The translations under genes were made by a program, and so were the position numbers. Shown in pieces: positions 54,097 to 63,059 of a stretch of 64,000 nucleotides of DNA. The stretch lies in NCBI RefSeq assembly GCF_026013565.1, contig NZ_JAPDOB010000001.1, positions 1,328,178-1,392,177 of the forward strand, given 5' to 3'. Positions within the stretch are counted from its first letter, which is position 1. Every line of letters begins with the position of its first letter. Under the pieces are notes generated by a model that was not told where the DNA came from, did not search any database, and worked only from the letters and a program-made list of their open reading frames with translations. Source of the DNA: Sphingomonas arvum. GTDB lineage: Bacteria > Pseudomonadota > Alphaproteobacteria > Sphingomonadales > Sphingomonadaceae.

Positions 54097-54113
54097 CAGC
54101 TTCTGTTAAGCTG
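54097..54113 (+). other. Hairpin directly after ugd
   Basis: CAGCTT-CTGTT-AAGCTG makes a 6-bp stem starting at the first base after the ugd stop codon, followed by GTTGCCTT. It may be a weak terminator separating ugd from the sugar-biosynthesis cassette. Confidence 0.35.
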
Positions 54114-54149
54114 GTTGCCTTGCCGGCCGGTGCCGTTATCTGATCGGCC

Positions 54150-54584
54150 ATGCATCGGGCCGAGCACGAGATTCTGACGGGTTGCAGGCTGTTGCCACTC
54201 ATGGTTCGCGGCGACGAGCGTGGTTCGTTGGTGCCGATCGAAGCTGGCATCACCGTCCCGTTCGACGTCAAGCGGGTTTATACGGTGTTCGGGACCTTGC
54301 CGGGTGTGAGCCGGGGCTTTCATGCGCATCTTAGGCTGCAGCAGCTTGTCGTCGCGGTTTGTGGTGCGTGCACCATGATGCTGGACGATGGCAGTGAGAA
54401 GCGCGACGTTCCGTTGGACCGGCCAGACGTCGGCCTCACCATTGGCCCAATGGTCTGGCACGAGATGCACAACTTCACGCCTGACTGCGTGCTAATGGTG
54501 CTGGCTGACGCGCACTATGATGAGGCCGACTACATCCGCGACTATGACCGCTTCATGGCGCTGGTCGGGACCATTAACGCGTGA
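54150..54584 (+). CDS. FdtA/QdtA-family dTDP-sugar 3,4-ketoisomerase (WxcM-like cupin)
   Basis: The 144-residue cupin protein has the FdtA pattern: GSLVPIEAGITVPFDVKRVY, SRGFHAHLRLQQLVVAVCG with metal/catalytic His residues, and TIGPMVWHEMHNF. The family turns dTDP-4-keto-6-deoxyglucose into its 3-keto isomer. It overlaps the next gene, a matching 3-aminotransferase, by 4 nt. Whether it makes the galacto (FdtA) or gluco (QdtA) product cannot be told by eye. The rmlAB genes needed for its substrate are outside the window. Confidence 0.88.
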   Translation: MHRAEHEILTGCRLLPLMVRGDERGSLVPIEAGITVPFDVKRVYTVFGTLPGVSRGFHAHLRLQQLVVAVCGACTMMLDDGSEKRDVPLDRPDVGLTIGPMVWHEMHNFTPDCVLMVLADAHYDEADYIRDYDRFMALVGTINA

Positions 54585-55693
54585 CCGTACCGTTTCTGGA
54601 TCTGCAGGCTGCATATCTTGAGCTGCGGGCAGAAATTGGCGAGGCAATGGACCGCGTCCTCGCCTCCGGCTGGTACGTCGGCGGGCCGGAAATCGCTGGG
54701 TTCGAGGCAGCATTTGCGGCTTATTGCGGCGCTGGACATTGCGTCGGTGTGGGCAACGGGCTTGATGCCCTGCACCTGGCGTTGCGGGCGATGAACGTCG
54801 GCTCTGGTGACGAGGTGATCGTTGCCAGCAACGGTTACATCGCGACGGTGCTGGCGGTCAGCATGGTTGGCGCCACACCGGTGCTGGTGGAGCCTGATGC
54901 GCGCACCCACAACCTTGATCCTGGGCGGGTCGAGGCGGCGCTGACGCCGCGAACCAAGGTGATCCTGCCCACCCACCTGTATGGTCAGCCAGCTGACCTT
55001 GATCCGTTGCTCGAATTAGCACGGCGGTACGGGTTGCGCCTGCTGGAGGATGCCGCACAGGCGCATGGCGCGCGCTACAAGGGTCGGCGGGTCGGCGCGC
55101 ACGGCGATGCCGTCGCATGGAGCTTCTATCCCAGCAAAAACCTTGGTGCGCTGGGCGACGCGGGAGCGGTGACGACGGACGATCCGGTGCTGGCCGAACG
55201 CATCCGCACGCTTGGCAACTACGGCTCGCACCGGCGGTACGTGAACGAGGTACGGGGCGTGAACTCCCGCCTGGATCCGGTGCAGGCCGCGGTGCTGACC
55301 GTAAAGCTGCGACACCTGAACGAATGGAATGGACGTCGGGCCGTCATCGCCGGACATTACCGCACGGCATTGGCGGCGAGCGGACTGGAGCTGCCGTTCG
55401 TGCCGGACTGGGCCGACCCGGCGTGGCATCTGTTCGTCGTGCAGGCGGACGCGCGCGAGGCGCTGCAGGCAGGGCTGACCGAGGCCGGTGTGCAAAGCCT
55501 GACCCACTATCCCATTCCGCCCCACCGCCAGCAGGCCTATCGCGACCTGGCCCTGCCCGCAGGATCGCTGCCCGTCGCGGAGCGGCTGGCGCAGCGGGTG
55601 CTCAGCCTGCCGATCGGACCGCACATGAGCGCAACGCAGGTGGACGCCGTGGTCGGTGCCGTCGCAACCGCAATGCAGCGGCGGGCGGCCTGA
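54581..55693 (+). CDS. DegT/DnrJ/EryC1-family sugar aminotransferase (FdtB/QdtB-like)
   Basis: The 370-residue PLP enzyme has the catalytic Lys in FYPSKNLGALGDAGAV near residue 185, GNGLDALHLALRAM near residue 55 and NSRLDPVQAAVL near residue 228. With the upstream ketoisomerase it should make dTDP-3-amino-3,6-dideoxyhexose. GTG at 54581 overlaps the ketoisomerase stop (GTGA). The following hexapeptide transferase probably acetylates the new amine. Confidence 0.93.
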   Translation: MTVPFLDLQAAYLELRAEIGEAMDRVLASGWYVGGPEIAGFEAAFAAYCGAGHCVGVGNGLDALHLALRAMNVGSGDEVIVASNGYIATVLAVSMVGATPVLVEPDARTHNLDPGRVEAALTPRTKVILPTHLYGQPADLDPLLELARRYGLRLLEDAAQAHGARYKGRRVGAHGDAVAWSFYPSKNLGALGDAGAVTTDDPVLAERIRTLGNYGSHRRYVNEVRGVNSRLDPVQAAVLTVKLRHLNEWNGRRAVIAGHYRTALAASGLELPFVPDWADPAWHLFVVQADAREALQAGLTEAGVQSLTHYPIPPHRQQAYRDLALPAGSLPVAERLAQRVLSLPIGPHMSATQVDAVVGAVATAMQRRAA

Positions 55694-55696
55694 CGC

Positions 55697-56182
55697 ATGG
55701 ACGCTCCCATCCACCCCGCGGCGCACGTGCACCCAGATGCCGAGATTGGGGCGGGCACGCAGGTCTGGCAGGGTGCGGTAGTGCTGGCCGGCGCGCGGAT
55801 CGGCCGCGACTGCAACCTCAACGCGCATACCCTGGTTGAAGGCGGGGCGGTGCTGGGCAACCGGGTCACCTTGAAGTGCGGCGTCTACGTCTGGGACGGC
55901 GTGGTGCTGGAGGACGACGTCTTCTGCGGCCCAAACGCGACCTTCACCAATGACCGACGCCCGAGGTCGCGGATGCGGCCGGCTGAGTTCGAGCGGACCC
56001 GCGTATGCCGCGGAGCCTCGATCGGCGCCGGGGCGGTGATCCTGCCGGGGCTGACGATCGGGGAAGGCGCCATGATCGGCGCCGGCGCGGTGGTGACGCA
56101 CGATGTGCCCGCGGGAGAAACTTGGGTCGGCAACCCGGCAAGGCGGATCGGCGGATCGGCAACAGGCGAGAATGGGTATTAG
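55697..56182 (+). CDS. Hexapeptide-repeat sugar N-acetyltransferase (FdtC/QdtC-like)
   Basis: The 161-residue left-handed beta-helix protein shows repeated [LIV]-G-x4 units (HPDAEIGAGTQVWQG, RIGRDCNLNAHTLVE and IGAGAVILPGLTIGEGAMIG). Together with the two genes before it, it probably makes dTDP-3-acetamido-3,6-dideoxyhexose (Fuc3NAc or Qui3NAc) for the polysaccharide. ATG at 55697 is 3 nt after the aminotransferase stop, and its end overlaps the glycosyltransferase start by 11 nt. Confidence 0.9.
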   Translation: MDAPIHPAAHVHPDAEIGAGTQVWQGAVVLAGARIGRDCNLNAHTLVEGGAVLGNRVTLKCGVYVWDGVVLEDDVFCGPNATFTNDRRPRSRMRPAEFERTRVCRGASIGAGAVILPGLTIGEGAMIGAGAVVTHDVPAGETWVGNPARRIGGSATGENGY

Positions 56183-57089
56183 TGCCGGCTTGGCCGCGCG
56201 GCCGCGGGTATCCGTGCTGTTGCTGTGCTGGAATCACCAACGCTACCTGGATCATTGCATCGGAGGCCTTGCGCGACAGACCGATCGCGAGTTCGAAATC
56301 CTGTTCCTCGATAATGCGTCGAGCGATGGGTCATCGGAGCGTGCGGCGGCGCTATTCGAGCAGCACGGTCTTCACGCGACCATGCTGCGCAACGAGGTGC
56401 CTGCGTCCATCCCCGTCAACCTCAACCGCCTGCTTGAGGGCGCGCGCGGCGAGCTGATCGCGCCGTTGTCAACCGACGACTGGTATGCGGAAGATTATGT
56501 GGCCGCTGTTCGCGCGACCGCGGAGGCGCAATCCGACGCCGGCTGGTTCGCGTGCGGCGGATGGTTGTACTTCGAAGACACCGGCGAACGGCGGCCCATC
56601 CCCGATGAGCAACACACGGGCGGGATGATCCTGCCGCAGCTGTTAGCAGGAACGGATCCGTTCAACTTCGTTGGCTGCTGCTACCGTCGGACGGCGCTGG
56701 AGGCGGCCGGCGGCTGGGACGAGCGCATGCTCGTCGAGGACCGGGACCTGTTCGTTCGCCTGGCCGGGCGCTTTCCCCTGTTCATCATCCCCGAGCGGCT
56801 GGTCACCTATCGGCGAAGCAGCGCGGCCGCCTCAGCCGATCCCAAGTTCATGGTGCAGGCCTTTCGGCTGTTCTTCGACAAGCATCGGGCGCTGTTCGGA
56901 CGCCGTTACCGCAACCAACTCGCGCGCATGCTGGCGGCGAATGCTTCGGTGGCGATCGACCAGGGCCAATTCGGGCTTGCCTGGCAGCTGCTGAGCGAAG
57001 CGGTCCGCCTCCGTCCGCAGCTGATATCGGCCTGGCGAGGTCTGTCCTATCTGCTCCGGGCAAAGGCCACAGCGTGGCTCCGCCGGTGA
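56172..57089 (+). CDS. Glycosyltransferase family 2
   Basis: The 305-residue GT-A protein begins with 'RVSVLLLCWNHQRYLDHCIG' (nucleotide-sugar binding), continues with LDNASSDGSSERA, and has the metal-binding LSTDDWY near residue 97. VEDRDLFVRLAG near residue 195 is the acceptor-side acidic motif. It should add one sugar to the lipid-linked repeat unit on the cytoplasmic side; donor and acceptor are unknown. ATG at 56172 lies inside the end of the acetyltransferase gene. Confidence 0.92.
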   Translation: MGISAGLAARPRVSVLLLCWNHQRYLDHCIGGLARQTDREFEILFLDNASSDGSSERAAALFEQHGLHATMLRNEVPASIPVNLNRLLEGARGELIAPLSTDDWYAEDYVAAVRATAEAQSDAGWFACGGWLYFEDTGERRPIPDEQHTGGMILPQLLAGTDPFNFVGCCYRRTALEAAGGWDERMLVEDRDLFVRLAGRFPLFIIPERLVTYRRSSAAASADPKFMVQAFRLFFDKHRALFGRRYRNQLARMLAANASVAIDQGQFGLAWQLLSEAVRLRPQLISAWRGLSYLLRAKATAWLRR

Positions 57090-58579
57090 GTTCGCACGCG
57101 AGGCGGACGATCCTACGGGCAACGTCGATCATGGGCGGAGCGTCCGCGGTGAACGTCGTCATCGGCTTGGTGAGGACCAAGGTGGCCGCGCTGATCCTTG
57201 GTCCCGCGGGCGTTGGGCTGGTCGGCCTCCTCCACAACCTCATTCAGACCGCAGCGACGCTGGCGGGGTTCGGCATCGGCAATGTCGCCACCCGGCAAGT
57301 GGCGGAGGCGGGCGACGAGCCTGCCGCGCAAGCCGCGGCGCGAACGGCAATGCTGGTGGCGGCTGTCGTTCTTGGCTTGATCGGCGCAGTGTTGCTGGTG
57401 CTGTGCCGGGAGCCGGTCGCGGCCGCGGTGCTGGGCGACCGCAAGTGGGCCAACGCCGTCGCGTGGCTGTCGCTCGGCGCGGCGGCGCTGGTGGGGACGG
57501 CGGCGCTGAACGGCATCTTGATGGGCGTGCGAGCGGTCGGCGCCCTGGCGCGCGCAAGCATCCTGTCCGCTTTGCTTGGCACGGCGGGGGGAATCGCCGT
57601 GCTGCTGATGTGGGGAACGGGCGGCATCCTGCCGTACGTGCTCCTCTCTCCCCTCGCCGCGCTGCTGGTGAGTGCCTGGTTCGTGCGCAAGAGCCCTTCG
57701 GCGGGGCCGCGCCCCCCCCTTTCCGTGATGGTGCCGCAGTGGAGCATGCTGGCGCGGTTGGGCCTGGCCTTTACGGTCGGCTCGCTGGCTGGAACCGCAA
57801 GCCAGTTGGCCGTGCGCAGCCTGTTGCAGCGCCAGCTCGGGGCCGAGGATCTGGGGCAATATCAGGCCGCCGTCGGCATCTCGCTCAACTATATCGGCTT
57901 CATCCTGGCGGCCATGGCGACCGACTATTACCCGCGGCTCACGGTCGCGATGCGCGATTCGCGGGAGGCCGTCAGCACCATCAACCACCAGGCGGAGGTC
58001 GCGCTGTTGCTGGCCGGTCCCCTGCTGGTCGGAACGGTTGCGCTTGCTCCGCTCGCGCTGCACCTGCTCTACTCCGGCAGGTTCCTGGCGGCAGCGGACC
58101 TGCTGCGTTGGCAGATTTGCGGCGACTTCCTCAAGATCGCGTCCTGGCCGCTGGGCTTCGTGCTGCTGGCTGGCGGTTGGGGCAAGATGTTTGTCGCGGT
58201 GGAGAGCGCGGCGGGATTGGTGCTGGTCGGAGTGACCGCCGTTCTCCTTCCACGCTTGGGGGTCGAAGCCGCGGGGGTGGCCTATGTCGCCATGTACACC
58301 GTGTATTTCGGCTTGGTCTGGCTGCTTGCGCGACGGCTGGTCGGTTTCGCCTTTGCGCGCGGTTTCCAAGGGGTGCTCGCCGGAGTCGGTGGAGCGCTAG
58401 CCACCACCTTGGCCCTCCTGCATTGGTCCGAACGGGTTGGTGCCATCGTCGGAGTGGCGCTTGCGGGGGCCCTGGCGGTGCTGGCCGTCCGCGTGCTGCA
58501 GAACGCCCTTCCAGCGGCCGTGCTCCGGCTCCTGTCGCGGGTTCCTGGCCTTCTCCGGCGCGGCAGGCCGGCGCCGTGA
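57086..58579 (+). CDS. O-antigen/exopolysaccharide flippase (Wzx-like)
   Basis: The 497-residue MATE/MOP-superfamily protein has about 12-14 membrane helices, beginning with ATSIMGGASAVNVVIGLVRTK. It should flip undecaprenyl-linked oligosaccharide to the periplasm in a Wzy-dependent pathway; no wzy is visible in the window. GTG at 57086 makes the 4-nt GTGA overlap common in this cluster; GTG at 57074 would add 4 residues. It is downstream of GT2 and overlaps the next GT by 4 nt. Confidence 0.9.
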   Translation: MSSHARRTILRATSIMGGASAVNVVIGLVRTKVAALILGPAGVGLVGLLHNLIQTAATLAGFGIGNVATRQVAEAGDEPAAQAAARTAMLVAAVVLGLIGAVLLVLCREPVAAAVLGDRKWANAVAWLSLGAAALVGTAALNGILMGVRAVGALARASILSALLGTAGGIAVLLMWGTGGILPYVLLSPLAALLVSAWFVRKSPSAGPRPPLSVMVPQWSMLARLGLAFTVGSLAGTASQLAVRSLLQRQLGAEDLGQYQAAVGISLNYIGFILAAMATDYYPRLTVAMRDSREAVSTINHQAEVALLLAGPLLVGTVALAPLALHLLYSGRFLAAADLLRWQICGDFLKIASWPLGFVLLAGGWGKMFVAVESAAGLVLVGVTAVLLPRLGVEAAGVAYVAMYTVYFGLVWLLARRLVGFAFARGFQGVLAGVGGALATTLALLHWSERVGAIVGVALAGALAVLAVRVLQNALPAAVLRLLSRVPGLLRRGRPAP

Positions 58580-59769
58580 AGATCCTGCTCCTGATCGAGA
58601 CCCTGACCGCGGGTGGCGCGGAGACGTTCGTGTTGCGCCTCGCCAATGCGCTCGCCCCCCAGAACGAAGTGGCTGTGGCGGTCCTGCACGGCGGCCAGAT
58701 CGAGCCGCAACTCGCGCAAGGACTTCACCCGCAGATCGCTCTTCATCGCCTGCACACGCCTGCCGAGCGCTGGTGGTGGCGCGCCGACCGCGTGCTTCGC
58801 GGCGTAGGGCTGGACAGGTCTCCGTTGCGTTGGCGGCAGCGTCGATGGTTGCGGCAGTTGGTCGACGATTTTCGGCCCGACATCGTCCACTCGCATTTGC
58901 TCAAGGCCGACCGCCTAATGCTGGAGGTCACGCGTGGCCGGATTATCGGGCGAGTGACCACGCTCCATGGCGATTACGAACCGTACCTGCGCGGCCAGGC
59001 CGATCCGCAAATGCGCGGCGCGGACCGATGGATAATTCGCGTTCTGGAGGAGGCGGATGCAATCGTCGGAGTGTGTCGGGCGCATCTCCAATCCGCCGAG
59101 CGCCTCCTACCCAGCATCGGAACGCGCCTACGGCTGATCTACAATGGCTACGAGCGCGTCGGCGCGGCCGAGCACCCCTCTTTCACTCCGCCCGACGGGA
59201 TGTTCCGGTTCGGAATGGTCAGCCGCGGCGTGCGATTGAAGGGCTGGCGCCGCGCGGTTGAAGCGTTCGCGCGCGTGCGGGATGGCAGCAGCCGACTGGT
59301 CCTCGTCGGCGACGGGCCGGCAATCGCCGAGCTTCGGGCCGAACAGCCGAGCGACGTGGAGTTCGTCGGCTTCAGCGCTCGTCCCGCCGATTGGATCGCC
59401 CGATTCGACGTCTGCCTGCTGCCGACGCTGTTTCCGCACGAGAGCCTGCCGACGGCGGTCATCGAATATCTCGCCTCCGGCAAGCCGGTGATCGCCACCG
59501 ACGTGGGTGAAATCCGCACCATGCTGACGGCGCCCGACGGTCGTTTGGCCGGAACCCTGCTCACCTTCCGCGGCGAAGATGTCGACGTGGATGAACTTGC
59601 AGCCGCCATGGTTGATCTGCGGGCGGACCCGCAGCGGCGCGCGGCCATGGGGCAGGCCGCGACCGGAGCATTCGAGCGGTTTCAGATGGAACTATGCGTT
59701 GCGTCGTACGAGAAGCTCTACCGCGAAGTCGCGCGCGCCAGCCTCAGCCGGCCAGCACCTCGCGGATGA
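58576..59769 (+). CDS. Glycosyltransferase family 4 (GT-B)
   Basis: The 397-residue GT-B enzyme has KILLLIETLTAGGAETFVLRLA at the N-terminus and, in the C-terminal nucleotide domain, FRFGMVSRGVRLKGW, LVLVGDGPAIAELRA and the donor-binding LPTLFPHESLPTAVIEYLASG. GTG at 58576 overlaps the flippase stop. A much longer open frame (from 57403) is just the same frame running through the flippase gene. Its last 26 nt overlap a convergent glycosyltransferase. Confidence 0.92.
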   Translation: MKILLLIETLTAGGAETFVLRLANALAPQNEVAVAVLHGGQIEPQLAQGLHPQIALHRLHTPAERWWWRADRVLRGVGLDRSPLRWRQRRWLRQLVDDFRPDIVHSHLLKADRLMLEVTRGRIIGRVTTLHGDYEPYLRGQADPQMRGADRWIIRVLEEADAIVGVCRAHLQSAERLLPSIGTRLRLIYNGYERVGAAEHPSFTPPDGMFRFGMVSRGVRLKGWRRAVEAFARVRDGSSRLVLVGDGPAIAELRAEQPSDVEFVGFSARPADWIARFDVCLLPTLFPHESLPTAVIEYLASGKPVIATDVGEIRTMLTAPDGRLAGTLLTFRGEDVDVDELAAAMVDLRADPQRRAAMGQAATGAFERFQMELCVASYEKLYREVARASLSRPAPRG

Positions 59770-60982
59770 GCTTTTCCCACCGGCTGGCGATCGCCGCTTG
59801 CCCGAATGCCTTGACTCGGTCGCGGGCTCCCCTCGCAAGAGCGGCACGCTGTTCAGGCTTGTCGAGAAGGTCACCGAGGAGATCGGCCCAGCAGGCGCGG
59901 GCTTGGCGATAAGTCGCTGGGTCATGAAGCAGCGGCATCAGCACGCCGGCTGGCGTGTGCTCGGGAAGGACCAACTTCCCGGGCGGGGCGGAAGCTCCGT
60001 CGCTCAGGATCTCCCGTGGTCCGGTTGCACAATCGGTCGTCACGACCGGCGTGCCGCACGCCATCGCCTCGCACAAAGCCAGCGGGAAACCCTCCCAGCC
60101 TGACGTCATGACGTAAAGGTCGGCGCGGGTGATGAAGCGGAACGGATTGGCCTGAACTCCGAGGAAGACGACGTGCGGTTCGGCGGGCTGCAACTGGCCC
60201 GTCCAGGGCTCCCCCACCGTCAGGCCGAGCGCGTGAGCCTGCTGAAGGAGGTCTGAGCGGAGCGGACCGTCCCCGGCGATGAGCAGGCGACACGGTCGCC
60301 GCCGGCGCAGAGCCGCGAAGACGTCCAGCAATGCGGCATGGTTCTTCTGTGCGGCAAGCCGGCCGGTGGCGATCAGCACCGGCGGGCCGTCCAACAGCTT
60401 CCCCTCCTCCGGAGTTAGGGCCTCGGAGGCGCGACGTTCGATCGAGCTGAGGTCGAAGCCGTTCGGTATCGCGACGATCCTGCGTCGGTCCACGCCGAGG
60501 CTCGCCAGTTCGTCCGCGATGCCTCGGCTTACCGTGACGATCCGGTCCGCCCGTCTGCAGATCAGCGGCAAGACCACGCGCGAACGTAGCCTACCGCCGG
60601 CACCACGGATGTCGCCGTTATGAACAATCGATCCATGCATGCACAGGATTACCTTCTCGCGATCGCGACTGAGCACGTCGACCCAGTGCGCTCCTTCCAG
60701 GTGGCTGATGCTGACGTCGATCTTCAGTAGGCGCTTCAGGCGGCGGGTGCGGCTCACGCGTCGAGCGAGGTTCATCACCTTGGCTACTGGCCCGCCCCCG
60801 CCGCCTACATCAAGACTGGTTGGCACCTGCGAGCCGGGGAAGTCGACGCCGTCCGCGTGGTTAAACACGGCTTCGACCACATCCATGTCCTGGCGAAGCG
60901 AGTTCGACAGCTCGCGCACCATCCTGGCCGCGCCACCCATCGATAATTCCGTGATCAGCATGAGGACGCGCGTACGGGCCAC
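59744..60982 (-). CDS. Glycosyltransferase family 4 (GT-B), minus strand
   Basis: The 412-residue GT-B protein begins VLMLITELSMGGAARMVREL and has IPNGFDLSS, LIATGRLAAQKNHAALL, LLIAGDGPLR and SGWEGFPLALCEAMACGTPVV, the typical GT4 donor site. GTG at 60982 is preferred because AGGAAA lies 6 nt upstream; a TTG at 61012 adds 10 non-conserved residues. With the methyltransferase-like gene upstream it forms a two-gene minus-strand unit inside the otherwise plus-strand cluster. Confidence 0.9.
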   Translation of the reverse strand: MARTRVLMLITELSMGGAARMVRELSNSLRQDMDVVEAVFNHADGVDFPGSQVPTSLDVGGGGGPVAKVMNLARRVSRTRRLKRLLKIDVSISHLEGAHWVDVLSRDREKVILCMHGSIVHNGDIRGAGGRLRSRVVLPLICRRADRIVTVSRGIADELASLGVDRRRIVAIPNGFDLSSIERRASEALTPEEGKLLDGPPVLIATGRLAAQKNHAALLDVFAALRRRRPCRLLIAGDGPLRSDLLQQAHALGLTVGEPWTGQLQPAEPHVVFLGVQANPFRFITRADLYVMTSGWEGFPLALCEAMACGTPVVTTDCATGPREILSDGASAPPGKLVLPEHTPAGVLMPLLHDPATYRQARACWADLLGDLLDKPEQRAALARGARDRVKAFGQAAIASRWEKLIREVLAG

Positions 60983-61023
60983 GGGCTGTTTCCTGGTGTC
61001 AGACACCGGCAAGGATACGCTGC

Positions 61024-61845
61024 TCAGGAGACCAGCGGCAGCTGCTGGTCCTCATCGCTGATGAACTGGTTGTACTGCGGGTGGTCGAACGAATGGCATA
61101 CCCAAATCTGGTGACGCCAGCTTCCCCAGCCCTCCCTGGCGCGTAGGTAGTGCGGGACGGCAATCTTGCGGTCGTCCATCTCCCGGTTGAACTCCGCGAT
61201 CGCCAGGCGCTCACCGGTAAAGTCATTGTACAGCTCGCGGTGAGTGCCGATCGTGTCGTCAAAATAGCAGAACAGGCGCGGGAGCAGGAAGCGACTGTCC
61301 TGCTTGAACAACCACAACGCGTCGTGGGTCGAGGAGTAGAAGTCGAGGTCGTGTGCGACTGCCGCGATCGGCGCCGGATCGAACTGCTCGAAGAACGTCC
61401 TGCTGGTCTCGGCGACGTCGCCGAACACGAGCTTCGCTCGCGACAGGCTCCGTTCAAGCGCGGGACGGTCCATGGCGAAGAACCCTTCCCGCCAATGGTA
61501 AGGAAGATCCCGATAGTCCTTGGGTGCCGGGAGGCCGCCGCCGGTGTCGAAACCATAGATGTCGATGCGGACGGGATAGAGCTTCTCGATCTCGGCTGCG
61601 TGCCGCTCCATCCAGCGAAGCCCGCTGCCGCCAGCCACGCCGAACTCGAGCGCGCTGATCCGTTCCAGACCCAACCTGCTGGCCAGCCGCGCCCCTTCCA
61701 GGAGAATGAAAGCATAGTGCATGCGGCGCACCGCCTCCAGGCGGTAGCGGAAGGAGAAGCTGCCGATCTCGGTGCGGGCGAGCAAATACTTCAACGCGCG
61801 GCGGAGCGGCATCGGCTCCGTCATGAGATAATCCAGCACCGACAC
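61024..61845 (-). CDS. TylF-like class I SAM-dependent methyltransferase candidate
   Basis: The 273-residue protein shows ALEFGVAGGSGL (SAM-binding motif I) near residue 74 and YGFDTGGGLPAP; further on, AHDLDFYSSTHDALWL and FCYFDDTIG align in order with the metal-binding DxDxYxST and DD motifs of TylF/MycF sugar O-methyltransferases. It may methylate a sugar of the polysaccharide. GTG at 61845 has GGAGGG 4 nt upstream; a TTG at 61932 would add 29 residues but would overlap the divergent gene. Assignment is by motif order only. Confidence 0.7.
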   Translation of the reverse strand: MSVLDYLMTEPMPLRRALKYLLARTEIGSFSFRYRLEAVRRMHYAFILLEGARLASRLGLERISALEFGVAGGSGLRWMERHAAEIEKLYPVRIDIYGFDTGGGLPAPKDYRDLPYHWREGFFAMDRPALERSLSRAKLVFGDVAETSRTFFEQFDPAPIAAVAHDLDFYSSTHDALWLFKQDSRFLLPRLFCYFDDTIGTHRELYNDFTGERLAIAEFNREMDDRKIAVPHYLRAREGWGSWRHQIWVCHSFDHPQYNQFISDEDQQLPLVS

Positions 61846-61922
61846 GCTGCCCTCCAAATTAACACGGACCGGTTCGAAGCTTGTCTGGCCGGGATCGAAA
61901 GCGCCCTCTAAGGACAGGCCGG

Positions 61923-63059
61923 ATGCCTGCAAAGCCGCTTATCGTGATCTACACCGGGGCGGTTGAGGTCACGGGCGCAATGATCGCCGCTTATCGGCAG
62001 GCAATCGCACTCAAGGACGATGCGCGCTTCGCAATCGTCGTCTCGGACCGAGCCTCAATCCGTGCCGAAGATTTCCCGGAAGTGTCGCTATTGCGCCTGC
62101 CTCTCGCGAGGGTCGCGCGCACTGCCAGGTCGCTGCTCGGCTACCCCCTAGGGACTCTCCGATCGGCTCGCCGGTTAGCCCGGCTGCTGTCGGAACTCGG
62201 CTGCACACGGCTCCAGGTGAACGACTTTTACCTGCTCGAAGGTGCGCTGACCCGGCTGTTCGGATTCAGGGGTACGATCGTGACTTGGGTGCGGATCGAT
62301 CCGTCGCGCTATGGCGGCCTCCTCGCTAGCGTCTGGCTGAGGACGGCGGCGGCCGCATCCAGCTCGGTCGTGACCGTCAGCCGGTTCATGCAGCAGCGGC
62401 TGCACGAGTGGTCGACTAAAGCCGAGTTGGTCTACGATCCATGCCCTGATCTTCCCCTCGCGACCCCTCCCGCGGGCAAGCGCCTAGTGTTCATCGGCAA
62501 CTACAGCGCTGGCAAGGGCCAGGACGTCGCCATCCGTGCCTTTGCCGCGGTTGCGAGCCGCGCTGCCGACGCGCGGCTTGAACTCTACGGCAGCGACCTC
62601 GCGTTGGAGCGGAACCGCCAATACCGCCGCTCGCTAGTGGAGCTCGTCAACGAACTCGGCCTTGTTGGGCAGGTCGTGGTCGGCGACTTCATGCCCGAGC
62701 CAGGAGACGTGCTGGACGGCACCTTGGTCGCGCTCAACCTCTCCGAATCGGAAAGCTTTTCGCTGACGTGCCAGGAGGCAAGTGCCAGGGGTGTCGCCGT
62801 CATCGCCACCCGCTGCGGTGGACCTGAGGAAATCGTCCATCATGGCGAAAGCGGCTGGCTGGTGCCGGTGGGCGATTCGACGGCCATAACGGAGGCGATG
62901 CGAGCTGCGCTGGCGGACCCGCACCGGACCCACCGCATGGGTCAGGCGGGAGCGAAGCTGGTGAGAAAGCGCTTCTCTCCCACCATCTTTCGCAAGCAGA
63001 TCACCAGACTCTTCAATCTAGCGCCGGTCGCAGTCGGCAACGACGGAGCATCTACTTGA
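61923..63059 (+). CDS. Glycosyltransferase family 4 (GT-B)
   Basis: The 378-residue protein has an unusual N-terminal half (PLIVIYTGAVEVTGAMIAAY) and a clear GT4 C-terminal domain with RLVFIGNYSAGKGQDVAIRA, NLSESESFSLTCQEASARGVAVIAT and GGPEEIVHHGESGWLVPVGD. ATG at 61923 follows AAGGACAGG. It starts divergently from the TylF-like gene with about 77 nt between, which probably holds both promoters, and overlaps the next gene by 4 nt (TTGA). Confidence 0.9.
   Translation: MPAKPLIVIYTGAVEVTGAMIAAYRQAIALKDDARFAIVVSDRASIRAEDFPEVSLLRLPLARVARTARSLLGYPLGTLRSARRLARLLSELGCTRLQVNDFYLLEGALTRLFGFRGTIVTWVRIDPSRYGGLLASVWLRTAAAASSSVVTVSRFMQQRLHEWSTKAELVYDPCPDLPLATPPAGKRLVFIGNYSAGKGQDVAIRAFAAVASRAADARLELYGSDLALERNRQYRRSLVELVNELGLVGQVVVGDFMPEPGDVLDGTLVALNLSESESFSLTCQEASARGVAVIATRCGGPEEIVHHGESGWLVPVGDSTAITEAMRAALADPHRTHRMGQAGAKLVRKRFSPTIFRKQITRLFNLAPVAVGNDGAST

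Noticed and set aside
57403-59769. A 788-codon open frame through the flippase and GT4 genes
   Set aside because: Only the part from 58576 has glycosyltransferase motifs; the earlier part is an out-of-frame shadow of the flippase, and GTGA at 58576 is a natural start.
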